Positions 7,820 through 16,393 of a stretch of 64,000 nucleotides of DNA are shown here, piece after piece. Position numbers and translations under genes: made by a program. The stretch's first letter is position 1. Each line of letters begins with the position of its first letter. The stretch comes from Enterobacter cloacae (GTDB taxonomy: Bacteria > Pseudomonadota > Gammaproteobacteria > Enterobacterales > Enterobacteriaceae): the NCBI RefSeq assembly GCF_011078175.1, contig NZ_JAALCJ010000002.1:372001-436000 (forward strand). The letters run 5' to 3'. The notes under the pieces were generated by a model. That model was not told where the DNA came from and made no database searches. It saw only the letters and a list, made by a program, of their open reading frames with translations.

Positions 7820-8923
7820 TTATTCCCACCACGCGCGAAATTGTTGCGTGGAATCACCTATCCGCACGGGCTCGCCCAGCTCCGGCGTCAGCAGCCGGTA
7901 GTGCTTATCCTTGCTGGCTTTCGCCAGCTGGATCAGCGGATCGTTCCAGGTATGTTTCGCCAGCACAAAACGCCCGTTATGGCCCGGCACGACCGCTTTG
8001 GCACTGAGATCTGCCGAGGCCTGTGCCGTTTCCGCCGGGTGCATATGGATGTACTTCCAGTCCTGGTCGTACTGCCCGTTTTCCATAATGGCCAGGTCCA
8101 CTCCGCCAAACTGCTCACCAATCGCTTTGAAGTGCGGGCCGTAACCGGAATCTCCGCTGGAATAAACCTTCTGCTCTGGGGTGACAAACATAAAGCTGCC
8201 CCACAGGGTCTGGTTGCGCTTAATGCCGCGTCCGGAAAAGTGGCGCGCCGGCAGCACGTGAACCGTCAGCGCATCGCTAATATGCACCGACTGATTCCAG
8301 TCGCGCTCAGTGACGATCGCGGGATCCATCCCCCAGTAGCGCAGATGCGACCCTACGCCAAGCGGGGTGACCACGCGCTTAACCTTCGGCAGCAGCGCCT
8401 TGATGGTCGCATAATCCAGATGGTCATAATGATCGTGAGAGATAATCAGCAGGTCGATCTCCGGCATGCTCTCCGCACGCCATGGATACTCCCCCGCAAA
8501 CGCTTTATTGAGGAAAGAGAACGGCGCGGCGTAGCTGCTCAGAACCGGGTCGATCAGAATACGTTTTCCCGCCAGCTGCATATACCAGGAGGAGTGGCCG
8601 AGCCACACCAACGTGTCTTGTTCAGGCGACAGGCTCGCCAGCTCGGTTTTCACCAGCGGCAGCGGCCGCGCAGGACGGGCGTTTTCGGTTTTACGGGTCA
8701 GGAACTGCCACCACGCCACCAGCATATTTTGTTGCCCGGTAAAGCCCGGCGTAGGGAGCGTGTTGTGGAATTGCCCGTCGCGATAGTGCGGGGAGGCTTC
8801 CACTTCAGAGAGCTGCGCCCCCTGCGGCGGCTGGCCAAATCCGGCATTCAGTACAAAGGGTAAACTGGCAGCTGAAGCAATAATCATGACTAACACCACG
8901 CAGATGAATAGAGGCTTTTTCAT
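7820..8923 (-). CDS. romA: RomA, metallo-beta-lactamase-fold hydrolase
   Basis: 367-residue protein of the NAPE-PLD/UlaG-like metallo-beta-lactamase superfamily. An N-terminal hydrophobic segment (about 4-24) suggests membrane anchoring or export. The metal site HxHxDH is visible as SHDHYDHLD with H163, H165, D167 and H168; later candidates include the histidines in SGDSGYGPHFKAIG and VVPGHNGRF. The gene is known from Enterobacter and Klebsiella as romA, upstream of ramA and under RamR control. Its biochemical substrate is not established. ATG 8923 begins the hydrophobic segment; the longer frame to 8971 would run almost to the RamR operator and is less likely. Confidence 0.9.
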   Translation of the reverse strand: MKKPLFICVVLVMIIASAASLPFVLNAGFGQPPQGAQLSEVEASPHYRDGQFHNTLPTPGFTGQQNMLVAWWQFLTRKTENARPARPLPLVKTELASLSPEQDTLVWLGHSSWYMQLAGKRILIDPVLSSYAAPFSFLNKAFAGEYPWRAESMPEIDLLIISHDHYDHLDYATIKALLPKVKRVVTPLGVGSHLRYWGMDPAIVTERDWNQSVHISDALTVHVLPARHFSGRGIKRNQTLWGSFMFVTPEQKVYSSGDSGYGPHFKAIGEQFGGVDLAIMENGQYDQDWKYIHMHPAETAQASADLSAKAVVPGHNGRFVLAKHTWNDPLIQLAKASKDKHYRLLTPELGEPVRIGDSTQQFRAWWE

Positions 8924-8977
8924 TTCCTGACCCGCCAACGCGCCCCTTCCGATGGTTTGCGCGGGTGACACTTGATT

Positions 8978-8997
8978 ATGAGTGAGTAGGCACTCAT
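8978..8997. promoter_or_regulatory. RamR operator
   Basis: Perfect inverted repeat ATGAGTG-N6-CACTCAT, identical in form to the RamR binding site described in Salmonella and Klebsiella. It overlaps the -10 hexamer of the romA promoter, which accounts for repression. Confidence 0.92.
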
Positions 8998-9023
8998 TAT
9001 AGATGGGATGCTTACGCCGTCAA
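8996..9023 (-). promoter_or_regulatory. romA-ramA sigma70 promoter
   Basis: Reading the minus strand: -35 TTGACG (9023-9018), 16-bp spacer, perfect -10 TATAAT (9001-8996). The -10 overlaps the RamR operator. A leader of about 65-70 nt precedes romA. Confidence 0.85.
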
Positions 9024-9114
9024 GAAGGTTTTCGATCTTTGACATTCCGCGTTGCAGCGTAACAAAGCACGTGTTTCAATCAGGGCTTTTACAATTGACG
9101 GGAGGAAAAATTTA

Positions 9115-9705
9115 GTGGCACGTCCGAAGAGTGAAGATAAAAAACAGGCCTTACTGGAAGCAGCAACGGCTGCGTTTGCCCAGTCAGGTATTGCCGCCTC
9201 AACGGCGTTAATTGCCCGTAATGCGGGCGTCGCTGAAGGGACCCTGTTTCGCTACTTTGCTACCAAAGACGATCTGCTGAATGCCCTCTACCTGCATCTG
9301 AAGCAGGATCTCTGCCAGACCATGCTGGCGAATCTCGATCGCACCATCACCGAGCCAAAAGAGCATACCCGTAATATCTGGAACAGCTACGTGGACTGGG
9401 GGATCCGTAATCCCGTTGCGCATGCGGCTATCCGCCAGATTGGGGTCAGTGAAAAGCTGAGCGCCGAAACGGAAATGGCGGTGAAAGAGATGTTCCCGGA
9501 ACTCCATGAGCTGTGCCGTCGTGCGGTGCGCCCGGTGTTTATGTCGGATGAATTCAAAACGTTTGGCGATGCGCTGTTTTTATCGCTGGCCGAAAGCACG
9601 ATGGAGTTTGCCACCCGCGATCCCTCCCGCGCCGTCGATTTTAAAGCCCTGGGTTTTGAGGTCATGTGGCGCGGACTGGCTCAGGAGGAGAGCGATGGAC
9701 AGTAA
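9115..9705 (+). CDS. ramR: TetR-family repressor RamR
   Basis: 196-residue TetR regulator that represses romA-ramA and is relieved by ligands such as bile acids, dyes and some drugs in Salmonella. The N-terminal helix-turn-helix (about residues 8-50) contains [20 protein letters not shown]; the rest is the helical ligand-binding and dimer domain. I chose GTG 9115, which follows GGAGG at 9101-9105 and gives the family length; an upstream in-frame start at 9052 lacks such a site. The 3' end overlaps ybdF by 11 bp, so ybdF may be translated from the same message. No disruption is visible, so the regulator looks intact, which argues against constitutive RamA overexpression by ramR loss. Confidence 0.94.
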   Translation: MARPKSEDKKQALLEAATAAFAQSGIAASTALIARNAGVAEGTLFRYFATKDDLLNALYLHLKQDLCQTMLANLDRTITEPKEHTRNIWNSYVDWGIRNPVAHAAIRQIGVSEKLSAETEMAVKEMFPELHELCRRAVRPVFMSDEFKTFGDALFLSLAESTMEFATRDPSRAVDFKALGFEVMWRGLAQEESDGQ

Positions 9706-10063
9706 ATCCTTGCAGGAACACGCGAAGCGCGTCGCGCTGGAGATGCCTTTTACCGAACATTGTTGGCCTTTCGGCCCGGAGTACGACGTCTTCAAAGTGG
9801 GCGGGAAAATTTTTATGCTGATGGCAACCGCACACGGAAGGCCGCACGTTAGCCTGAAATCCGATCCGGAAAAGTCGTTGTTAAATCAGCAGATCTACCG
9901 GGGCGTGGAGCCCGGTTACCATCTGAATAAAAAGCACTGGATCTCTCTTTATGGCACGGACGACGTGACGCCTGAACTGGTCACCGACCTGATTACGGAT
10001 TCGTGGAATCTGGTCGTTGATAAACTGCCGAAAAAAGACCAGAAGTGGATACGCCCCGCCTGA
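9695..10063 (+). CDS. ybdF: YbdF, MmcQ/YjbR family protein
   Basis: 122-residue protein of the MmcQ/YjbR (DUF419) family, whose compact CyaY-like fold has no established function in most members. Recognised segments are [46 protein letters not shown] and [10 protein letters not shown]. It matches E. coli YbdF in length and position beside nfsB. Its ATG (9695) lies inside the end of ramR, suggesting translational coupling. A stem-loop TGTTCGTC-TGA-GACGAACA at 10065-10083 follows the stop and may limit read-through into nfsB. Confidence 0.9.
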   Translation: MDSKSLQEHAKRVALEMPFTEHCWPFGPEYDVFKVGGKIFMLMATAHGRPHVSLKSDPEKSLLNQQIYRGVEPGYHLNKKHWISLYGTDDVTPELVTDLITDSWNLVVDKLPKKDQKWIRPA

Positions 10064-10064
10064 T

Positions 10065-10083
10065 TGTTCGTCTGAGACGAACA
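10065..10083 (+). other. Stem-loop between ybdF and nfsB
   Basis: Perfect 8-bp stem TGTTCGTC/GACGAACA with a 3-nt loop two bases after the ybdF stop. No T-tract follows, so it may be an RNA stabiliser or a protein site rather than an intrinsic terminator. Confidence 0.55.
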
Positions 10084-10183
10084 GATTAAGCGCTCGAAAT
10101 GCACTTATCTTTTGCCGCTTCGCGCGGTAATCTGCTCTCCTTTCGCGCCCGCGTACGGGCGAATTTTATCACCAGGAGTTGTT

Positions 10184-10837
10184 ATGGATATTATTTCTGT
10201 CGCCCTGAAACGCCACTCAACCAAGGCGTTCGACCCAGCCAAAAAACTGACCGCAGACGAAGCGGAAAAAATTAAAACGCTGCTGCAATACAGCCCGTCC
10301 AGCACTAACTCCCAGCCGTGGCACTTTATTGTTGCCAGCACGGAAGAGGGTAAAGCGCGCGTGGCAAAATCCGCGGCGGGCACCTATGTGTTTAACGAAC
10401 GTAAAATGCTGGATGCCTCTCACGTGGTCGTGTTCTGCGCGAAAACCGCGATGGACGATGCCTGGCTTGAGCGCGTCGTCGATCAGGAAGAGGCTGACGG
10501 CCGTTTCGCCACGCCAGAAGCAAAAGCCGCGAACCACAAAGGCCGCTGCTATTTTGCCGACATGCACCGCGTGGATCTGAAAGATGACGACCAGTGGATG
10601 GCGAAGCAGGTTTACCTGAACGTCGGCAACTTCCTGCTGGGCGTCGCCGCGATGGGCCTGGACGCGGTGCCGATTGAAGGCTTTGACGCGGCTATTCTTG
10701 ATGAAGAGTTTGGCGTGAAAGAGAAAGGCTTCACCAGCCTGGTGGTGGTCCCGGTCGGGCATCACAGCGTTGAAGATTTCAACGCCACGCTGCCGAAATC
10801 TCGCCTGCCGCTGAGCACGATTGTGACCGAGTGCTGA
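10184..10837 (+). CDS. nfsB: Oxygen-insensitive NAD(P)H nitroreductase / dihydropteridine reductase NfsB
   Basis: 217-residue FMN-dependent nitroreductase of the NfsB family; reduces nitrofurans and other nitroaromatics by two-electron transfers, and quinones, as a cytoplasmic homodimer. Recognised are [17 protein letters not shown] (FMN-binding N-terminus), [33 protein letters not shown] and the C-terminal PKSRLP. The start ATG 10184 follows CAGGAG. Length and synteny (ybdF upstream, ybdG beyond an insertion) agree with E. coli. A strong hairpin follows the stop. RamA-type activators control nfsB in related bacteria, but I could not make out a convincing marbox. Confidence 0.95.
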   Translation: MDIISVALKRHSTKAFDPAKKLTADEAEKIKTLLQYSPSSTNSQPWHFIVASTEEGKARVAKSAAGTYVFNERKMLDASHVVVFCAKTAMDDAWLERVVDQEEADGRFATPEAKAANHKGRCYFADMHRVDLKDDDQWMAKQVYLNVGNFLLGVAAMGLDAVPIEGFDAAILDEEFGVKEKGFTSLVVVPVGHHSVEDFNATLPKSRLPLSTIVTEC

Positions 10838-10841
10838 TAAA

Positions 10842-10866
10842 AATGGGCCGCTGCATGCGGCCCATT
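10842..10866. terminator. Hairpin between convergent nfsB and 10865-11467
   Basis: 10-bp perfect stem AATGGGCCGC/GCGGCCCATT with a 5-nt loop, 4 bp after the nfsB stop. Flanking A and T tracts make it usable as a bidirectional terminator; it overlaps the stop codon of the convergent gene. Confidence 0.8.
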
Positions 10867-11467
10867 ACGTTTTACTGATGACAAGCCTGCGATGCGGATG
10901 AACCTCACGATCGTTTCCCCAGGCAAAAGCAATCCAGCGCTCTTCCAGCTCAGCGTAAGAATTTACGGGCGTTAACGTCCACTCTTCTCCCACCGTACCG
11001 TCCGCCACGCTAATGCGATAGTTCATGGTAAACGCCCAGTCGATCATGCGCAGCCAGAACCGTTGCCCGTCCCCCGTTTGTTCGCTGTCAGAGACAACGA
11101 TGTCGTATTCGCTTAGCACCCACTGAAAAAAGAGTTGTGGCAACCCACTTATCACGCGTTGATGAACGGCACGTGGAGTACGCCACACCATCACCTGCGT
11201 GGCGGCACCGTGGGGAAAGGTAATTTCTTTATGAAATGTAAGCTTTACGGCATACGCCGTATAAGGTTTGCCGTCATCGGTGGTCACGAGACGATATTCA
11301 TCACCATAACGCGATTTCAGGAGCCGGTATCCCACAGGTAGCAGAAACCCCGGCAGATGAAAATCCACCGTGCCTCGTGCCAGGAACGCTTCGGTGTGTT
11401 CGACGTTTCGGGAGATAAGGCCGAGTTTTTGGCTGAAGTCTGCGGAATCAATCATCAGTGGCGACAT
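10865..11467 (-). CDS. Unrecognised 200-residue protein
   Basis: I do not recognise this protein with confidence. It is soluble, mixed alpha/beta by eye, and without a signal peptide or membrane span. It carries a conserved-looking central part LTFHKEITFPHGAATQVMVWRT and tryptophan-rich ends (RFWLRMIDWAF, EERWIAFAWGND). A start at ATG 11455 is also possible. It is absent from the E. coli order between nfsB and ybdG and sits with the XRE/MFS pair as part of an accessory insertion. It resembles small orphan genes of phage-derived islands, but no integrase or other phage gene is near, so that is a guess. Confidence 0.6.
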   Translation of the reverse strand: MSPLMIDSADFSQKLGLISRNVEHTEAFLARGTVDFHLPGFLLPVGYRLLKSRYGDEYRLVTTDDGKPYTAYAVKLTFHKEITFPHGAATQVMVWRTPRAVHQRVISGLPQLFFQWVLSEYDIVVSDSEQTGDGQRFWLRMIDWAFTMNYRISVADGTVGEEWTLTPVNSYAELEERWIAFAWGNDREVHPHRRLVISKT

Positions 11468-11620
11468 TAGTTGTTTCTCATGGCGTGAGTATAGTCGACT
11501 TAATCCCTCATCGAAATGATGTCGATTCAGTCGGTTGGTTTACGTTAAACGCCACCTTATACCTGTTTCATCCGCTTAGCAGAGCCAGCTCTTATTCCCT
11601 GAAAACGCCTCGCAAAAAAT

Positions 11621-12481
11621 TTATTTACCCTGCTCCGCCAGCCAGTCCATCGCCCTCTCCCCAGCCTCATCCACGGGTAAATAGACCAGCAGCCGCGATC
11701 CGTTTCGCGGCGCGGAGTACCAGTACATCTGCTGGAGATGAAAATCCCCCAGCTCGGGATGGGTGAACAGCTTGAGCTGGTTCTCCACGCCGCGCACGTC
11801 GTTACGCTGGTGCCACAGGGTTTTGAACTCTTCGGACACCGCAAAAAAACGCGCCAGCTTCGCTTCCCAGAGCGGGTCGCCCCGGTGCTCAGCCATGGCC
11901 GCGCGGAAGTAGGAGACGAAAATCGGCAGCACGTCGTCACGTTTGCCGAGCCGCGCGCGCCACGCCGGATGGGTGAGGAACAGGTAAATACAGTTGCGAT
12001 CTTCCGGCGGGATGGCGTTGAAATCGACGCCCATCAGGTGGCCGAAGCTGTCGTTCCACGCCACGATATCGAAATTCGGTTTCTGAATACTGGCAGGTTT
12101 CGGCATCAGGGTATCCAGCAGGCGACGCGTGCCTTCGCTGATCCCCTCGCAGCACACCGCCTGCGGGGCTTCGCCCGGCGGCAAACCGGCGAGCACAAAA
12201 AGATGCCGGGCTTCGGTCGGGGTGCATTGCAGCGCTTTTGCGATGGCGGCCATCACCGCGCTGGACGGATTGACGTCCCGCCCCTGTTCCAGCCAGGTGT
12301 ACCAGGTCACGCCAACGTCCGCGAGCATCGCCACCTCCTCTCGCCGCAGGCCCGGCGTGCGGCGGCGGCCGCTGCGCGGTAAGCCGAGCCGCTGCGGATC
12401 GAGGCTTTCGCGCCGGGCACGCAAAAACGCGCCCAGCTGCTTGCGGGTGTCATCCTGGAGAGAGGTGACAGGTTCAGACAT
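11621..12481 (-). CDS. XRE-type helix-turn-helix regulator with MmyB-like sensor domain
   Basis: 286-residue regulator. The N-terminal HTH (about 10-75) contains LGAFLRARRESLDPQRLGLP, LRREEVAMLADVGVTWYTWLEQGRD and an ALQCTPTEARHLF segment. The C-terminal part (about 110-280), with AWNDSFGHLMG, WRARLGKRDDVLPIFVSYFR and GDPLWEAKLARFFAVSEEFKTLWH, is the MmyB-like ligand-binding domain, which binds fatty-acid-like molecules in some members. It is divergent from a DHA2 exporter with a palindrome in the shared promoter region, the usual layout of a local repressor. I prefer ATG 12481; 12490 is possible. Confidence 0.88.
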   Translation of the reverse strand: MSEPVTSLQDDTRKQLGAFLRARRESLDPQRLGLPRSGRRRTPGLRREEVAMLADVGVTWYTWLEQGRDVNPSSAVMAAIAKALQCTPTEARHLFVLAGLPPGEAPQAVCCEGISEGTRRLLDTLMPKPASIQKPNFDIVAWNDSFGHLMGVDFNAIPPEDRNCIYLFLTHPAWRARLGKRDDVLPIFVSYFRAAMAEHRGDPLWEAKLARFFAVSEEFKTLWHQRNDVRGVENQLKLFTHPELGDFHLQQMYWYSAPRNGSRLLVYLPVDEAGERAMDWLAEQGK

Positions 12482-12514
12482 CAGCGCCATAACATCTCCT
12501 GCATGGTAGTGCCA

Positions 12515-12540
12515 GTACCAGTATAACCAGGAACTGGTAC
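12515..12540. promoter_or_regulatory. Likely operator of the XRE/MFS pair
   Basis: Inverted repeat GTACCAGT-N10-ACTGGTAC midway between the divergent starts. No other palindrome of this quality lies between the two genes. Binding by the adjacent XRE protein is inferred. Confidence 0.7.
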
Positions 12541-12597
12541 CCGTTTATCAGATGGTTGATGCTACGACTCTACGCTGTTTGACGCAATGGAGTCACC

Positions 12598-14034
12598 ATG
12601 AATACGTCAGTTGTTTCACCGGGTCGAGCGGGCCTGATAGTGCTGTTAACCGGCCAGATGCTGCCGCTGATTGATACCTCAATCACCAACGTGGCGCTGG
12701 ATTCCATCACCCAGTCGTTATACGCCACCGCCACCGAGCTGGAGCTGATCGTCGCCCTCTACGGCGTGGCCTTTGCCGTCTGCCTGGCCCCCGGCAGCAA
12801 GCTGGGCGATAACCTTGGCCGCCGTCGCCTGTTCATGTGGGGCGTGGCGATCTTTGGCCTGGCCTCGCTGCTGTGCGGCATGGCGGGCAATATCGAACAG
12901 CTGCTTGGCGCGCGCATTATTCAGGGCGCGGGCGCCGCGCTGATCATGCCGCAAATTCTCGCGACGCTGCATGTGACGTTAAAAGGAACGGCACACGCCA
13001 GAGCGATCAGCCTGTTCGGGGGGATCGGCGGAATTGCGTTTATCGTCGGCCAGATGGGCGGCGGCTGGCTGGTGTCGGCGGACATCGCCGGGCTGGGCTG
13101 GCGCAACGCCTTCTTTATTAACGTGCCGATTTGTCTGGTGGTGCTGGCGCTGAGCCGTCGCTACGTGCCGGAAACCCGCCGCGATACGCCGTCGCGCATT
13201 GACTGGAGCGGCACGATCCTGCTGACGGCGATACTGTGCTGCCTGCTGTTCCCGATGGCGCTCGGCCCGCAGTGGCACTGGTCGTGGCCGCTGAAGGCTG
13301 CACTGCTGGCGATTGTGCCGCTGGTCTTTGTAATGGTGCTGAACGCGCGCAAAAAAGAGCGTGAGAATGCCCATCCGCTTATCGCGCCGCGCCTGTTGCA
13401 GCTGCGCAGCATCCGGTTTGGCGTGCTGATCGGAATACTCTTTTTCAGCGTCTGGTCCGGGTTCATGTTCTGTATGGCGCTGACCATGCAAAGCGGTCTG
13501 GGAATGGCGCCGTGGCAGTCCGGGAACAGCTTTATCGCGCTCGGCGTCACCTATTTTATTTCTGCCTGGTTCGCCCCACGCCTGATTGCCCGCTATAGCA
13601 CCAGCGCCATCCTGCTGACCGGTCTTGCGATTCAGCTTGTCGGGCTGGTGGCGCTGATCGCCACGTTCCGTCACTGGGGAATGCAGAATACCGCGCTGAC
13701 GCTGGCCCCGGCCACCGGGTTGGTGGGTTACGGGCAGGCGCTGATTGTAAACAGCTTCTACCGTATCGGGATGCGCGATATTCAGCCTGACGACGCGGGG
13801 GCCGCGAGCGCGATTTTAAGCACGCTGCAACAGGCTGCGCTGGGGCTTGGTCCGGCCATTTTCGGCGCGATTTTGCTGCACGGGCTGCAAAACCATCACG
13901 GTGATTACCCCCAGGCGGTCAACGTCTTCCTGATGGTGGAAACGGCCATGATGGGGGTGCTGGCGCTGGCCACGCTGCGTATGCGTCATCGTCTGTGTTT
14001 ACCGGTCGTCAAGGCCTGTCCGGCGACAAAATAA
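12598..14034 (+). CDS. DHA2-family MFS drug exporter (14 spans)
   Basis: 478-residue major-facilitator antiporter of the 14-helix DHA2 (EmrB/QacA) type. Visible motifs are the N-terminal [12 protein letters not shown] near helix 1, the motif A-like loop [13 protein letters not shown], the motif C-like [19 protein letters not shown], and [26 protein letters not shown] near the C-terminus. Such proteins export drugs, dyes or fatty acids at the inner membrane. It starts at ATG 12598, 116 bp from its divergent XRE regulator. It is part of a three-gene insertion between nfsB and ybdG relative to E. coli. Substrate unknown. Confidence 0.92.
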   Translation: MNTSVVSPGRAGLIVLLTGQMLPLIDTSITNVALDSITQSLYATATELELIVALYGVAFAVCLAPGSKLGDNLGRRRLFMWGVAIFGLASLLCGMAGNIEQLLGARIIQGAGAALIMPQILATLHVTLKGTAHARAISLFGGIGGIAFIVGQMGGGWLVSADIAGLGWRNAFFINVPICLVVLALSRRYVPETRRDTPSRIDWSGTILLTAILCCLLFPMALGPQWHWSWPLKAALLAIVPLVFVMVLNARKKERENAHPLIAPRLLQLRSIRFGVLIGILFFSVWSGFMFCMALTMQSGLGMAPWQSGNSFIALGVTYFISAWFAPRLIARYSTSAILLTGLAIQLVGLVALIATFRHWGMQNTALTLAPATGLVGYGQALIVNSFYRIGMRDIQPDDAGAASAILSTLQQAALGLGPAIFGAILLHGLQNHHGDYPQAVNVFLMVETAMMGVLALATLRMRHRLCLPVVKACPATK

Positions 14035-14101
14035 AACTGCCTCAGTTTGCATAATAGATCCGCAGCCGCCATTATGGGGCTGCATCAATACAGGAGACGT
14101 T

Positions 14102-15346
14102 ATGCAGGAATTAATTGCTCAGGTTGAAGAGTTAGGGATTGAAATTAATCACACCACCTCTTTAGTGATTATCTTTGGTATTATTTTTCTTACGGCCCTC
14201 ATCGTTCATTTTATTCTGCACAAAGTGGTGCTGCGCGCATTCGAGAAACGCGCCCGGGCCAGCAGCCATTTATGGTTGCAGATCATTACGCAGAACAAGT
14301 TATTTCACCGTCTGGCGTTTACCCTTCAGGGGATAATCGTTAACGTCCAGGCGGTTCTGTGGCTGCAAAAAGGCAGCGAAGCGGCGGAATTACTCACCAC
14401 CTGCGCGAAATTGTGGGTGATGGTTTATGCCCTGCTCTCCTTCTTCTCGCTGCTGGACGTGATATTCAATCTGTCGCAGAAAATGGCCACCGCTTCACAG
14501 CTGCCGCTGAAAGGGATATTCCAGGGCATCAAGCTGGTGAGCGCGATTCTGGTGGGAATATTAATTATCTCCCTGCTGATCGGCCAGTCACCCGCCATTC
14601 TGATAAGCGGCCTGGGTGCGATGGCTGCCGTTCTGATGCTGGTCTTTAAAGACCCGATACTGGGCTTAGTGGCCGGTATTCAGCTCTCCGCCAACGACAT
14701 GCTCAAGCTTGGCGACTGGCTGGAGATGCCGAAATACGGCGCCAACGGGACGGTAACGGATATCGGCCTGACCACCGTTAAGGTGCGCAACTTCGATAAC
14801 ACCATCACCACGATTCCGACGTGGGCGCTGGTGTCCGATGCGTTCATCAACTGGAGCGGCATGTCCGCCTCCGGTGGTCGCCGCATCAAGCGCAGCCTGA
14901 ATATCGACACCACCAGCATTCATTTTCTTGACGAGCAGGAGCAGCAGAAGCTGATCCAGGCGAAGCTGCTTAAGCCGTATCTGGCCGCGCGTCATGAGGA
15001 AATTAACCTGTGGAATCAGCAGAACGGCGAAGGGGAATCGGTATTAAACCTGCGCAAGATGACCAATATTGGCACCTTCCGCGCCTACCTGAATGAATAT
15101 CTGCGTAACCACCCGCGTATTCGTAAAGATATGACGCTAATGGTGCGCCAGCTCGCGCCGGATGCCAACGGGTTGCCGATTGAAATATATGCCTTTACCA
15201 ACACGGTGATCTGGGCGGAATACGAAGATATTCAGGCCGATATATTCGACCATATTTTCGCAGTGGTGGATGAATTTGGCCTGCGCATTCACCAGTCGCC
15301 AACCGGAAACGATATTCGCTCGCTGGCAGGCGTTATCGCCAGATAA
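14102..15346 (+). CDS. ybdG: Miniconductance mechanosensitive channel YbdG (MscM)
   Basis: 414-residue inner-membrane channel of the MscS superfamily that opens on hypo-osmotic shock with small conductance. It matches E. coli YbdG almost throughout: several N-terminal membrane spans, then the pore-lining helix [20 protein letters not shown], the MscS beta-domain ([38 protein letters not shown]) and the soluble C-terminal domain ending [18 protein letters not shown] 14102 follows CAGGAGACGTT. The stop codon abuts the stop of the convergent LacI-type gene with no gap. Confidence 0.95.
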   Translation: MQELIAQVEELGIEINHTTSLVIIFGIIFLTALIVHFILHKVVLRAFEKRARASSHLWLQIITQNKLFHRLAFTLQGIIVNVQAVLWLQKGSEAAELLTTCAKLWVMVYALLSFFSLLDVIFNLSQKMATASQLPLKGIFQGIKLVSAILVGILIISLLIGQSPAILISGLGAMAAVLMLVFKDPILGLVAGIQLSANDMLKLGDWLEMPKYGANGTVTDIGLTTVKVRNFDNTITTIPTWALVSDAFINWSGMSASGGRRIKRSLNIDTTSIHFLDEQEQQKLIQAKLLKPYLAARHEEINLWNQQNGEGESVLNLRKMTNIGTFRAYLNEYLRNHPRIRKDMTLMVRQLAPDANGLPIEIYAFTNTVIWAEYEDIQADIFDHIFAVVDEFGLRIHQSPTGNDIRSLAGVIAR

Positions 15347-16318
15347 TCAGGCGCTGGCGCGGGAAATAAAGCGCCAGTCCATCATCACCCTTTCCGTGGG
15401 CGCATCCGGGTTATCGATTTTATTCAAGAGCAGATCGACCGCCTTGCGCCCGATATCCCGCGACGGCTGTTCAATGGTGGTGAGTGAAATCATCTCCGCC
15501 AGCTCGGTGCCGTCAAAGCCAACAACCGCGATATCTTCTGGCACCCGCAGCCCGGCCTGCTGAATGGCGCGCAACGCCCCCGCCGCCAGCGTATCGGAAA
15601 CGGCAAACACCGCGTCCGGCGGGTTTGCTTTTAACAGGTTTTGCATCGCCGCCATACCCGCGCCGGAGCTAAGCTCACTGGCGTACTCAACCGCCTGATA
15701 GTCCAGATCCCGCAGGTGTATGACGCTCTTATAGCCCCGCTCGCGCAGACGGGCATATTTGTAGCTGAGGTCGTGGTTAATCAGCGCGATGCGTTTGCGT
15801 CCCCCGTCTGCAAGCTGGCTAACAACGTGCTGTGAGGCATCAACGTCATTAATCCCCACGCAGGACACCGCACCCGCATCCGCGTATTCGGCGCACTGTA
15901 CCCACGGCGCGTTACCAATTAGCGCGGCCAGCTCCGGCAGTTTCGAGAACGCATCCATGGTGATAATGCCGTCGACGATTTTGCCGGACAGCAGACTTAA
16001 GCCCGAGCGTGAGCGCTCGATGTCCGAGCCGGAGTTGCACAGCAGAATGCGATAGCCGTTCTTTTCCGCCTCGGCTTCGATGCCCTTCACCACTTCGGCA
16101 CAGAACGGGTTGGCGATGTTCGAGACCATCACGAGGATCATATAGCTGCGGGCGGTGCGCAGCTGACGCGCCAGCAGATTGGGCTGGTAGTTACTCTCCT
16201 GGATCGCCTGCAAAACGCGCTCGCGGTTTTTCGCCTTCACGGTATCGCTGTTATTCAGCACGCGGGAGACCGTTGCCACGGATACCCCGGCGAGTTGAGC
16301 GATTTTCTGAATTGACAT
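15347..16318 (-). CDS. LacI-family repressor of the adjacent sugar operon
   Basis: 323-residue LacI/GalR regulator: N-terminal HTH MSIQKIAQLAGVSVATVSRVL, hinge LLARQLRTARS, and a periplasmic-binding-like effector domain (DAVFAVSDTLAAGALRAIQ; GFDGTELAEMISLTTIEQP). It lies downstream of, and on the same strand as, a permease, an isomerase and an oxidoreductase gene. It is the likely reader of the twin GTAATCGATTAC operators at 19827-19869 that precede that operon. A hairpin at 16370-16389 separates it from the oxidoreductase gene. The effector is unknown; a sugar, polyol or inositol-like compound is plausible. Confidence 0.92.
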   Translation of the reverse strand: MSIQKIAQLAGVSVATVSRVLNNSDTVKAKNRERVLQAIQESNYQPNLLARQLRTARSYMILVMVSNIANPFCAEVVKGIEAEAEKNGYRILLCNSGSDIERSRSGLSLLSGKIVDGIITMDAFSKLPELAALIGNAPWVQCAEYADAGAVSCVGINDVDASQHVVSQLADGGRKRIALINHDLSYKYARLRERGYKSVIHLRDLDYQAVEYASELSSGAGMAAMQNLLKANPPDAVFAVSDTLAAGALRAIQQAGLRVPEDIAVVGFDGTELAEMISLTTIEQPSRDIGRKAVDLLLNKIDNPDAPTERVMMDWRFISRASA

Positions 16319-16369
16319 AGCGACGATACATCCTGCGGTTAGCGTTTTGTGCAGGCTACCATAAATTGG

Positions 16370-16389
16370 TTGCCCGGCGAACCGGGCAA
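16370..16389. other. Stem-loop between oxidoreductase gene and lacI-type gene
   Basis: Perfect 8-bp stem TTGCCCGG/CCGGGCAA with loop CGAA. No T-tract follows on the minus strand, so partial termination or RNA stabilisation within the operon is more likely than a full stop. Confidence 0.55.
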
Positions 16390-16393
16390 TGCG

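Noticed and set aside
10064..10183. A marbox upstream of nfsB
   Set aside because: The GCAC near 10104 lacks the rest of the consensus at correct spacing, so I do not claim RamA control from sequence.
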